Assembly (NCBI GenBank): GCA_963696505.1 | Contig: CAVOKN010000011.1 | Location: forward strand, 1-64,000 | Direction of reading: 5' to 3' | Source: CAVOKN01 sp963696505 | GTDB lineage: Bacteria; Pseudomonadota; Gammaproteobacteria; Burkholderiales; Rhodocyclaceae | Length of the DNA: 64,000 bases | In this document: in pieces, positions 38,501-49,167 of the stretch | How the letters are laid out: the number at the start of each line of letters is the position of its first letter | How positions within the stretch are numbered: the first letter of the stretch is position 1 | Position numbers and translations under genes: made by a program | The notes under the pieces: model-generated | What the model was told of the DNA's origin: nothing | The model's input: only the letters and a program-made list of their open reading frames with translations | Database searches by the model: none

Positions 38501-41500
38501 CCACTGGCGGTGTTGTCGGCGTCGGTGACTGCTGCTGCCGACACGGTCAGCGTCTGGCCGACGGCGGGCGTCGGGTCATTCACCGTCAGCAGGCCCAGCG
38601 GATCGTTGTTGAGGCCCGGGACCAGGGTGAGGGACTGATCGGCGAACTGCAGCCGCTCGGTGTGGGTGAGGCGGTCGGTGCCGTCGAGGCCGACGTTGTC
38701 GGTCACGGTAACTACGTCGTCACTGAAGTCGAGCGCTGTCCCGTTGTCGTTGATGTCGACGGTGTAACTCGCCCGGTTGCCGGAGAACAGCGCGGTGTCG
38801 AAGTTGAAGCCGCCGCTGCCCGGCAGGATCTCGCGGGCGATGGTGAGTTGGCCGGCGCTGTAGGTGCCATTGAGCATCAGCGGGACCATCGAAGCCATGT
38901 TGTCGAAGCTGGCGATCTCGGGGCCGGTGCCGTCGGCGTTCTGGCGCACGCTGATGCGCACGTTGAGCCAGGCGTCGCCGTCGATCAGGTCGTCGCCGCC
39001 GCGGCCTTCGATGATGTCGCTGCCGTCGCCGCCGAGGATGATGTTGCCGCCGTCGAAGCGGTCGTCGGTCGTGCCGGCGATGCCGTCCGCGCCAGTTCCG
39101 CGGCGCGCCGACGAAGGCGCGCAGGCCGCTGACGAGATCGAGGTTGGTCAGCACACTGCCCTGGGCGCCGGCGGTGGCCATGCGTGAGGGCGTCTTCGCT
39201 GTCGCCGCGCAGCAGGTCGCCGAAGGCCGATCCCGACAGGCCTTCGACGGCTGCGAAGCGTGCCAGGACGCCCGCTGCCGCGGGTACCGGCGCGGCGTTG
39301 AGCGCCTGGACGTCGAGGTCGATGCTGACGCCGAAGCGGTCGTCCTTGAAGGTTGCCCAGTCGAAGCCCGAGGCGCCGAGGTACTTGTCGCCCGGCCCGC
39401 CGCTGCCGACCATGATGTCGTCGCCGCCTTCGGCGTTCATGATGTCGGGCAGGCCGCTGCCGATGTACACGTCATTGCCGGCCACCAGGTCACGTCCCAG
39501 CGGATCGAAGTTGTCGCCGGGGCTGCCGTCCAGGTTGCCCTGTTCGAGCCAGTCGTCGCCCTCGTTGCCCATGTCCTGCTCGTTGGCGTTGGCGCCGAGG
39601 ATGAAGTCGTTGCCCGGGCCGCCGAAGGCCTCGGAGCTGTCCTCGCCGGTGACGATGAAGTCGTTGCCGAAGCCGCCGAGGATCAGGTTGATGCCGTTGC
39701 CGCCGTGGATCACGTCGTTGCCGTCGTCGCCCTGGATGTTGTCGTCGCCGCCGATGTCGGTGATCAGGTCGTCGCCGGCGCCGGCACGGATCGAGTCGTT
39801 GCCGTAGCCGCCCTCGATGCGGTCGTTGCCGCCGTCGCCCCAGACCGTGTCGTCGCCAATGCTGGCGATGAGGGTGTCGTTGCCCGCGGTGCCGCCCAGC
39901 ACCACATGCTCGTCGCCGGTGTACCTGAGATAGTTGGCATCGACGCCCGGGGTGGTCGGGTTGTCGCGGATAACCAGTGGCAGCAGCGGGTTGTCGCCCA
40001 CCGGGTCGGCGCTGCCCGGCAGGTCGTCGGCGGTGCCGAGGACGCCGTCCGGGCCGGCGATGACGGATTCATTGAACTGCTTGGTCGGGTCGGCTTCCAG
40101 GATCAGGCTGGTCTTGAAGATGAGGCCCGGCAGGTGGGTGGCGTCGGTGTTGGCCATCACCATCTTGGCGAAGGAGTTGTTCTCCAGTTCGGTGACGAAG
40201 TTCAGGCCCGCGGTGCGCTCCAGGTAGTAGAAGCGGTCGCCGTCCTGCAGCTTCTCGAGCTGGGTCTCGAACACGAAGTTGAAGGTGGAGCCGAGCATGC
40301 CGCCGAAGGGCATGATCTCCTCCGCCAGTCCGCCGATCCAGAGGTCGACGTTGTCCAGCCCGGTGATGGTCACGCCGTTGGCATTGCTGGCCCAGGCGCC
40401 CGTGCTCATCAGGAAGTCGAGCCGGTCGGCAGGGGCGGCCGTGACCGTCCGTCGCCGCTGCCCGGAAGCCGTCGGGATCGACGGTCTGATCGCCGAGTAC
40501 CGCAGCGTGGCAGCGCGCGCTTTGCGGCCAGGGTTGTGGCGCCGGCGATGCTCGGCGTGGGTGCCGTAGGCGGCGATGAAGTTGATCAGCGACTCGGGGT
40601 GCTTCAGGTGCTGCACGAAGTCCGACCAGCTCGCATAGGGCTTGAGCTGGCTGTCGCCGGTGATGTCGTAGAACTCCCGCCGCGCCGCATTCAGCGAAGG
40701 AATGCCGGCGTCGCGGCCGCGAGCAAGGTTGATGGCCGGGAGGTCGAGCGGCAGGCCGAGCAGGTTGTTCCTCAGCGCCTCGGTGACGAACTCGTCGATC
40801 TCGTTGCCGACCTGGCGCGTCACGCCGCGCACGATGGCGCCCGCCGCCGCGTCAGGCGTGGGGCCGCTCGCCGCGAACGCGAGGGGATTGAGGAAGGCCT
40901 GGATCAGGCCGATCTCGCTCGAGACGAAGTTCGGGTCGAGGCGGTCGATGGTCTCGGTCAGCATCGAGTGGCCGAAGCGATACACCGTGTGGGCGAACTC
41001 GGCGACGATCGCCGGATTGATGGCGGTGTCGTAGGTCTGGGTCGGTCCGACGAAGATGTCGATCTGTGGCTGTATGGTCCGCGCGAACTCCTCGAACACC
41101 AGGTGCTGGTACTGCATCTCGGTGCCGAACTTGGCCGCCTGGAACAGGCGTTCGCCGTTCCAGACAAGCGTCGATGGATCGGCCGGAATTGCCGCGACGG
41201 GGGTCAGCAGCCACTGGTTCAGGAACGTCACGTCACCGCTGGCGGCCGTGTCCAGCAGCACCGCCTTGGTGTGCTCCACCAGCCGGTTGTGTTCCGCATG
41301 GAATACGTGGTGCACGGTGGTCAGGCCGATGTTCTCGTTCACGCGGCCGTCGCCGGCGATGTAGTGCGCGTCGAGCAGCTCGTTGTCGTAGGTGCCAGTC
41401 GCGGCTGCGGCAGCACCTGGCGCCGTCGGGTACTGGTCCGGCCATCGGTGTCCGCAGCCGCCGTGCGGTTGGGCGCCGCGGTGTGGGCGATGTCGTCGAG

Positions 41501-44500
41501 GAAGGCATGGCCGGTGCGCACTGCGTTGGCGAGGCTGATCCCGAGCCCGCCATTGGCGGTGGGGTCACCTTCGACGAGGCTGGTGGTGCCGTCGGCGTTG
41601 CGCATCACCACCTGCGGGAAGCCGTTAGGTCCGCGCAGGAAGTTGCCGTAGGCATCGGTGGCCAGCAGCGGCACGCCGAACACGTCCGCGTCAGTCAGTT
41701 CGATGCCCAGGATGTCGCGCGCCTGGGCCTTGACCACCGCCCAGGTGGCCATGCCGCCCAGCACCTAGTCGTCGGCGGTGCCGTACTCGCCGTCCGCGCC
41801 CAGATTGCGATTGACGATCAGCTTGCCGGTGGCGACCGGATCGCCTGCGGCATTGAATTCGTAGGCGCGCAGGAATACCTGGTGCGAGGGATGCGAGGAG
41901 TAGGTCTGGTTCTGATCGACGAAGGGCGAGGTGGTGTTGGTGTGCTCGTGGATGTCGTCGGCGGTGCCGAGCACGCCGTCAGGACCGGGCTGGTTGGTGG
42001 CGCGGGTGAGCACCATGAAGTTGGTGGGGCTGCCGGGGACGAACAGCGGATCGTCCGCTTGCAGGGGCACGAACACGGTGCCGCTGCCGCCCTTGGTCAC
42101 CAGATCCAGACCGTGGTCGAAGAACTGGCCGAAGAAGGTCATCCACGAATTGAAGGGGGCGCTGAGACCGGCGTCCGGGGTCTGGTTCGGAATGAAGAAA
42201 GTCTGGAACGGCGTGCCGTCGGCGCGCGTGCCATTGCACCAGGCCGGCGCCGTCGACGCCCGCCGCGGCGGCCACCGCCGCCGGATTGTTGGCGGTCTGG
42301 TCGACGATCAGGTTGCTGATGGTGCGCGGCTGGGAATCGACCACTGTGCCGCTGGTCTGCGTGTAACTGGTGCCGGCCTCGGCAGGGCGAAAATCAGCCG
42401 CCGCCATGCGGGGGAAGGTCTCGTCCGCGGCACCGAATCCTTCTGATCGCGTACCAGGTTGTTGAAGGAGCCATCCACCGTGCGCAGGCCGGCCGCCGTG
42501 CGGCGCATTGGGGATCAGCGACTGAATGTCCTCGCCTGCGGCATGCCGCTCGGCGATGACGATCTGGTCGAGGATGAACTGCAGGTCCGATCCCAGGAAA
42601 TGCACGCCCGGGCTGGTGACGCCGGTCTGCGGACCATTGATCAGCGGCGCCGGCGCGGTTGGCGCGACGCCGGGTGCCACCGCCACCGTAGGTGCCGAGA
42701 ACACGGTTTCGAGCACGCCGTTGGCATCCTGGTAGTGGGCCTTGACGCGCAGCGCCAGGCCTTCCACGTCCGGGGTCACGGTGAAGCTCTGCCGCACCGC
42801 GACGGGCGCGCCGCCGCCAACACCGGCGATGTCCACGAACACGCCGCTGCCGGCCAAGGTTTCGGCCTGCCAGACGTAGCTGACGGGGCCGGCGATTCCG
42901 CCGTCGGCGTCGGTCACGCCGGCGATCGAGGCGCTCAGCACCTGACCCACGGCAGGTGTGTTGTCGGGGGCGTTGGCGGCGTCGAGGATCGCCACCAGTC
43001 CGACGGGGGCATTGTTGGTGCCCGAGAGCGTCACGGCGACGTCGTTGAACTGCAGGCGCTCGACGTTGGTCAGCCGGTCGACGCCGTCGATGCCGATGCC
43101 GTTGGGCGCTGCGGCGTCGACATGGGTGACGGTGGTCACGCCGTTGACCGTCGTGACGGCGTAGTTGGCGCGCAGATCGGAGAACACCGCGGTGTCGTAA
43201 CCTGCGCTTGCGGGAAGCAGCTCGCGCACGATGACCAACTGGCCGGGATTGATTGCCCCGGACATCATGTCCGGCACCAGTTGGGTGAGACTGTTGACGC
43301 TGCGCAGTTCGGCACCCGTGCCGTCGAGGTTGGCGCGCACGCTGATGCGAACGTTGAGCGAACGGTCGCCGTCGATCAGGTCGTTGCCGCCGCGGCCTTC
43401 GATGATGTCGCTGCCATCGCCGCCGAGGATGATGTTGCCCGCGTCGTAGCGGTCGTCGGCGTTGCCGGTGATGCCGTCGGCACCGGCCGCGGCGGTACCG
43501 AGGAAGGCGCGCAGGCCGGCTATCAGGTCGAGATTGGTGAGCGCGCTGCCGGTGAAGCCGGCGGCGTTGATCTGCAGCGCGTCGGCGTCGTCGCCGCGCA
43601 GAATGTCGGCGAAGGCCGAACCCGAGAGGCCTTCCACCTGGGCGAAGCGTCCGCCTATGGCCGCGGTGGACGCGGGCAGGGGCACGTCGTTGAAGGCGTT
43701 GCGGAAGAAGTCGGCATTGACGCCGGCACGGTCATTCTCGAAGCTCGCCCAGTCGTAGCCCGACATGCCTTTGTGCTTGTCGGGGCCTTCGCTGCCGACC
43801 ATGATGTCGTCGCCGCCTTCGCCGATGAACTCGTCGAATCCGCCACCGCCGACGAAGACGTCGTTGCCGACGATGGAGTCGGTGCCGAGTGGATCGAAGT
43901 TGTCGCCGGGTGCGCCGTCCTGGGTGCCGATCTTCGATCCAGTCGTTGCCCTCGTTGCCGGCCATCTGCGACGTTGAGCTTGGAGCCGAGGATGAAGTCG
44001 TTGCCCGAACCGGCGAAGACCTCGGAGCTGTCCTCGCCGGTGATGATGAAGTCGTTGCCGGGTCCGGCGATGATCAGGTTGAGGCCGTTACCGCCCTGGA
44101 TCACGTCGTTGCCGGCGTCGCCCTTGATCACGTCGTCGCCGCCCATGTCGCTGATGATGTCGTCGCCGGCGCCGCCCTGGATGTCGTCGTTGCCGAAGCC
44201 GCCTTCGAGGCGGTCGTTGCCGCCGTCGCCATAAAGGGTGTCATCGCCCTCGCTGGAGACGAGGATGTCGTTGCCCTCGGTGCCGCCGAGGACGACGTGC
44301 TGGTCACCCGTGTATTGGAGGTAGTTGCTGTCGGGGTCGGGGGTGGCGGGGTTGTCGCGGATGACCAGGGGAATAAGGGGGTCGTCGCCGAGCGGGTCCT
44401 GTCGCGGCGTGGCGACGTTGTCGGCGCCTCATCCGCCGGCGTGGCGGGGTCGTCGAACAGGATGCCGTCGGGTCCGGGAGCGTTCGCCACGTTGGCGTTG

Positions 44501-47004
44501 AACTGCTTCGTCGCGTCGACCTCGAGGGTCAGTCCCGGCGTCGAGAAGATCAACGCCGGCAGGTGGGTGGCGTCGGTATTGAGCATCACCAGCTTGGCGA
44601 ACGAGTTGTTCTCCAGTTCGGCCAGGAAGTTCTGACCCGCGAGGCGGTGCAGGTAGTAGAGGCGGTCGCCGTTCTGCAGGGCTTCGAGCTGGGTTTCGAA
44701 GACGAAGTTGAAGCTCGAGCCGAGCATGCCGCCGAAGGGCATCTTCTCTTCAGCCAGACCGCCGATCCAGAAGTTGACGCTGTCCAGTCCGGTGACGGTC
44801 ACGCCGTTTGCGGCGCTGGCCCAGGTACCGGCGCTGTGCAGGAAGTCGAGGCGATCGGCCGGAGCGCCTGCGCCACCGAGGACGATGGCAGTCGCTGCCG
44901 CGCGCTTGTCCACGAGCGTGGTTGCGCCGGTGATGCTGTCATGGGTGCCGTAGGCGGCGATGAAGTTGATCAGCGATTCGGGGTGCTTCAGGTGCGCCAT
45001 GAAATCGACCCAGCTTGTGTAGGGCGCGAGCTGGGAGTCGCCGGTGCCGTCGTGGAAGGTACGACGGGCGGCGTTGAGCGAGGGAATGCCGGCGTCGCGG
45101 CCGCGAGCGAGGTTGATCGCCGGGAGGTCGAGCGGCAGGCCGAGCAGGTTGTTCCTCAGCGCCTCGGTGACGAACTCGTCGATCTCGTTGCCGACCTGGC
45201 GCGTCACGCCGCGCACGATGGCGCCCGCCGCCGCGTCAGGCGTGGGGCCGCTCGCCGCGAACGCGAGGGGATTGAGGAAGGCCTGGATCAGGCCGATCTC
45301 GCTCGAAACGAAATTCGGGTCGAGGCGGTCGATGGTCTCGGTCAGCATCGAGTGGCCGAAGCGATACACCGTGTGGGCGAACTCGGCGACGATGGACGGA
45401 TCGACCGTGTCGTCGAAATCGATGAAGGCGTCCACCTGGGGCTGGATCGTCCGCGCGAACTCCTCGAACACGAGGTGCTGGTACTGCATTTCGGTGCCGA
45501 ACTTGGCGGCCTGGAACAGGCGTTCGCCGTTCCACACCAGCGTCGATGGATCGGCCGGAATTGCCGCGACGGGGGTCAGCAGCCACTGGTTGAGGAAGGC
45601 CACATCGCCCGACTCCAGCACCACGCTCTTGGTTTGCTCCACCAGCCGGTTGTGTTCCGGAGTGGAATACGTGATGCACGGTGGTGAGACCGATGTTCTC
45701 GTTCACCCGGCCGTCGCCGGCGATGTAGTGCGCGTCGAGCAGCTCGTTGTCATAGGTGCCGGCAGCCACCGGACCTCCGGCCACCGTGTCGGCGTCGGGC
45801 GCGAGCCCCGCAGTGGGCGCCGCGGTGTGGGCGATGTCGTCGAGGAAGGCGTGGCCGGTGCGCACTGCGTTGGCGAGGCTGATCCCGAGCGCCGCCATTG
45901 GCGGTGGGGTCACCTTCGACGAGGCTGGTGGTGCCGTCGGCGTTGCGCATCACCACCTGCGGGAAGCCGTTAGGTCCGCGCAGGAAGTTGCCGTAGGCAT
46001 CGGTGGCCAGCAGCGGCACACCGAACACGTCGGCGTCAGTCAGTTCGATGCCGAGGATGTCGCGCGCCTGGGCCTTGACCACCGCCCAGGTGGCCATGCC
46101 GCCCAGCACCTGATCGTCGGCGGTGCCGTACTCGCCGTCGGCGACCCAGATTGCGATTGACGATGAGCTTGCCGGTGGCGACCGGATCGCCTGCGGCATT
46201 GAACTCATAGGCGCGCAGGAATACCTGGTGCGAGGGATGCGAGGAGTAGGTCTGGTTCTGATCGACGAAGGGCGAGGTGGTGTTGGTGTGCTCGTGGATG
46301 TCGTCGGCGGTGCCGAGCACGCCGTCAGGACCGGGCTGGTTGGTGGCGCGGGTGAGCACCATGAAATTGGTCTGGGGGCTCGCCGGGGATCGAACAGCGG
46401 GTCGTCCGGCTGGAGCGGGATGAACACGGTGCCGCTGCCGCCCTTGGTCACCAGGTCCAGACCGTGGTCGAAGAACTGGCCGAAGAAGGTCATCCACGAG
46501 TTGAAGGGGGCGCTGAGACCTTCGTCCGGCGCTACGTTGGGGATGAACAGCGTCTGGTAGGGGGTGCCGTCGGCGCGGGTGCCGCTGACGATGGTGGAGC
46601 CGGGCGTTGCCGCGGCGGCGGCCACCGCCGCCGGGTTGCCGGCGCTCTGGTCAACGACGAGATTGCTGATGGTGCGCGGCTGCGAGTCGAAGACGAAACC
46701 GCTGGTCTGGGCGTAGGAGGTCGGATTCCCGACTGCCTGTGGGCCGGGCCCGTCCGGGTCGAAGGTCACGCTCTCCGCGGGAAGGAACACCGAGGCCAGC
46801 ATGCGCGGGAATAACTGGTCCGCGGCGCCAAACTCGGTGCGCCCGGGGATCAGGTTATTGAGGCTGCCGTCGAACGCGCCGCAGCCCGAAGGGCAATTCG
46901 GTGTTCGGCAACTGCGTGCGCAGGTCCTCGCCTGCCGCATCACGTTCCGCGATGAGGATCTGTTCGAGGATGAATTCGAGGTCCGACTTGATGAACGACG
47001 CCAT
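35581..47004 (-). CDS. Giant secreted protein: two animal-type haem peroxidase modules plus RTX repeats (many frameshifts)
   Basis: About 3,800 codons, from ATG 47004 (GGAGG upstream) to TGA 35581. Order: peroxidase 1 (~47000-44430), RTX (~44380-43390), an Ig-like linker (~43050-42650), peroxidase 2 (~42600-40050), RTX (~39900-38980), two Ig-like units (~38620-38000), a long GGxGxDxL RTX array (~37950-35830) and a C-terminal tail ending ADFILSA. Both modules have distal-His FFGQFFDHGLDLV, HNR-type EHNRLVE and proximal-His YRFGHSMLTE. One open frame, 43802-41979, joins the two modules, so this is a fusion. At least 15 frame changes and one in-frame stop (41765) interrupt it. Closest known type: MopA-like Mn-oxidising or peroxicin-like RTX peroxidases. 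Export is by the adjacent ABC/HlyD pair. Confidence 0.75.
35830..37950 (-). repeat. RTX nonapeptide array
   Basis: Coding region for many GGAGNDTLDGG-type Ca2+-binding turns. They alternate with a ~65-residue unit of the form DTYVV..GDTV.E....GTDTV.TTL..HTLA.NVENL.FVGAGNF.GTGNAL.NVITGGAGNDTL, repeated about seven times. On the plus strand it gives misleading long frames rich in SLPAPP. Confidence 0.85.
40701..41009 (-). repeat. Near-identical block shared by the two peroxidase modules (copy 2)
   Basis: This segment matches 45085-45393 with only about four differences in 309 bases, far above the similarity of flanking module sequence. It covers the part of the peroxidase domain with the proximal His and the conserved NLLGLPLDLPAINLARGRDAG region. 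Confidence 0.8.
45085..45393 (-). repeat. Near-identical block shared by the two peroxidase modules (copy 1)
   Basis: Partner of 40701-41009, offset 4,384 bases. A second near-identical pair is 46151-46370 and 41805-42024. Direct repeats this similar could recombine and collapse or expand the gene, and can also confuse assembly. Confidence 0.8.
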
Positions 47005-47797
47005 GATGACTCCCTCCAATGCAATGCTGGATCAATATTGCCGCGGCGGATCGGCCGAAAGCTGCCCAAGCGGCCCCGGGCGCGAAGGCGCGGGGCGCTC
47101 CGACCGCTCGGAATCCTTAGCGGCGAAGAGTTCTGTTTTGCCGGCGACCCGCGCCGGCGGCGCGGCTAGATCGCTAGCGTGCCGGCGATCGCGTGCCGGC
47201 GAAGTGGGCGGAGAAAGTGCTGCGAGGATGGGAAGACCGCGGGCGCCGAAGCGCTTGTTGTGCCTGGGTTCGGGACATGTTTCTGTCTCCTGTTCTAAGT
47301 GTTGTCAGAGCCGCGACCGTTGTCACGAGACCGGCGGAACCGGATCGTGTTGGGGATGGTCGCGGACCTCGGCGGGGATGGTTTTGTGCGTCACAGACGA
47401 ACGCGGCTGACAATGCGTCCGGAATGAACGACCCCGAATCTGGAACACCGGGCCGAGCGTGAATCCATGCAGGATGGATTCCGTCTGCCACTTTTTTGGA
47501 TACTTGACTGCTGTACTCGGTTACGCATCGATCGTGCCATGCTTTCGGTGCGTCTCGGCGGGGCGGTTTCCGTGACGTAATTCCGCTTTTCCGACTGTTC
47601 CACTAGGGTATTGGGGATTCAGTACCCAAATCTGGTGAGAATCGTCCCCAATGGTGGGTGATAAGCGTTCCCATTCCGTTGCATGGCAGCGCCCTGGCGG
47701 GCAGCGGGCCGGCAAAGTCAGAGCCTGGAGGGCGCCGGTGGGGAAAGTGGGGGCGCAGGGCAGTTCGGCTATCATGCGCGCTTCCTTCGAGGCGCCC
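47005..47797. other. Intergenic region between the divergent peroxidase and dedA genes
   Basis: About 790 bases, the upstream region for both genes. No conserved frame is seen. It contains a perfect inverted repeat GAATCCAT-GCAGG-ATGGATTC (47461-47481), followed ~14 bases later by a T6 run. A looser pair TTGGGGATTC...GAATCGTCCCCAA lies at ~47610-47651. These are candidates for regulatory or terminator sites. Confidence 0.45.
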
Positions 47798-48470
47798 ATG
47801 GAACTGATCGCGAGCTTCATCGACATCGTGCTTCACCTGGACAAGCATCTGGCGGTGCTGCTCGCCGACTACGGCACGTGGATCTACGCCATCCTGTTCC
47901 TGATCATCTTCATGGAAACCGGCTTCGTGGTGACGCCTTTCCTGCCCGGCGATTCGCTGCTGTTCGTCGCCGGAACGCTGGCGGCCACCGGCGGCATGGA
48001 CATCGCGGTGCTGTGCGCGGTGCTGCTGACGGCGGCGGTTCTCGGCGACAACGTCAATTACTGGATCGGCCATTATTTCGGGCCGAAGGTGTTCCGCTGG
48101 GAGCAATCGCGCTTCTTCAACCGGGCGGCGTTCGACAAGACCCACGCCTATTACGAAACGCACGGCGGCAAGACGATCATCATCGCGCGCTTCCTGCCGA
48201 TCGCGCGTACCTTCGCCCCCTTCGTCGCCGGGGTGGGGCGCATGACCTATCCGCGCTTCGTCGCCATGGACTTCCTGGGCGGCTGCATCTGGATCTTCTC
48301 GCTGACGCTGGCGGGCTACTGGTTCGGGAATCTGCCTTTCATCAAGAACAACCTGACGCTGGTGATCCTGGCGATCATCGCCCTGTCGCTGACGCCGCTG
48401 GCCATCGGCTATCATCAAGCATCGCCGCGCCCATGCCCTGCTCAGGGAAAGCAAGCGGATGGCAAGCTGA
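47798..48470 (+). CDS. DedA family membrane protein (one frameshift near the end)
   Basis: About 223-aa inner-membrane protein. DedA/VTT hallmarks are present: FMETGFVVTPFLPGDSLLFVAGTLAA, GDNVNYWIGHYFGPKVF, HGGKTIIIARFLPIARTFAPFVAGVGRM and FVAMDFLGGCIWIFSLTLAGYWFG. The family handles lipid scrambling and proton-dependent envelope functions. ATG 47798 is preferred; an in-frame ATG at 47774 is possible. Near 48413 the frame shifts, and the expected cytoplasmic tail (IIKHRRAHALLRESKRMAS) is read in the next frame to the TGA at 48468-48470, 12 bases before purN. Confidence 0.85.
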
Positions 48471-48482
48471 GGGCGCAACGCC

Positions 48483-49155
48483 ATGAAGAATGTCGTGATC
48501 CTGATTTCCGGCCGTGGCAGCAACATGCTGGCCTTGCTCGATGCCGGCCTGCCTGCGCGCGTCGCCGCGGTGATCGCCGACCGGCCGCAGGCTGGCGGAC
48601 TGGCCAGCGCCGCGGCGAAAGGGGTGGCGACTGGGGTGGTCGATTTCCGGCAGCACGCGGAGCGCGCCGACTTCGATGCGGCTCTCGCGGCCGAGATCGA
48701 TCGCCATGCGCCGGACCTGGTGGTGCTGGCCGGGTTCATGCGCGTACTCGGCGAGGACTTCGTTCGCCGCTACGAGGGCCGCCTGCTCAACATCCATCCC
48801 TCGCTGCTGCCCCTTTTCACTGGGTTGCACACCCATCGCCGCGCGCTCGATGCCGGGGTGCGCATCCACGGCTGCACGGTGCATTTCGTCACCGCAGCCC
48901 TCGATTCCGGGCCGATCGTGATCCAGGCCGCGGTGCCGGTACTGGACGACGACACGGAAGACGCCCTGGCCGCCCGCGTGCTGGCCCAGGAACATCGAAT
49001 CTACCCCCAGGCGGTGCGCTGGTTCGTCGAGGATCGCCTGAGCCTCACGCCGCAGGGCAGGGTGAGGGTGGCGGGTGCTGCGGACGACGGGGCCGCGGCA
49101 TTGCTGGTGCCGTGCACCGGATGGCGCGCCGGTCCCGCTGTCCGGCCACACCTAG
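48483..49155 (+). CDS. purN: Phosphoribosylglycinamide formyltransferase (probable late frameshift)
   Basis: Third step of de novo purine synthesis: formyl transfer from 10-formyl-THF to GAR. KNVVILISGRGSNMLALLDA is the N-terminal phosphate loop and LVVLAGFMRVLG precedes the folate site. LNIHPSLLPLFTGLHTHRRALDAGVRIHGCTVHFV has the catalytic Asn and His, and DSGPIVIQAAVPV follows with the catalytic Asp region. The nominal frame runs on to 49556 through the next gene, far beyond the usual ~215 aa. A one-base change near 49110 would give a normal end (PVPLSGHT) at the TAG 49153-49155, which I prefer. Confidence 0.88.
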
Positions 49156-49167
49156 GCGCATGTCGCC

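Noticed and set aside
37204..41651. Long plus-strand open frames (for example 39144-41651, 37204-39132) opposite the peroxidase/RTX gene
   Set aside because: They are antisense shadows in GC-rich coding DNA. The products are low-complexity (VVA, SLPAPP repeats) without family motifs, while the minus strand carries clear peroxidase and RTX sequence.
41979..43802. Treating the two peroxidase modules as two separate genes
   Set aside because: One minus-strand frame runs without stop from module 1 RTX through the Ig-like linker into the N-terminus of module 2, and no RBS/start pair is seen at the junction.
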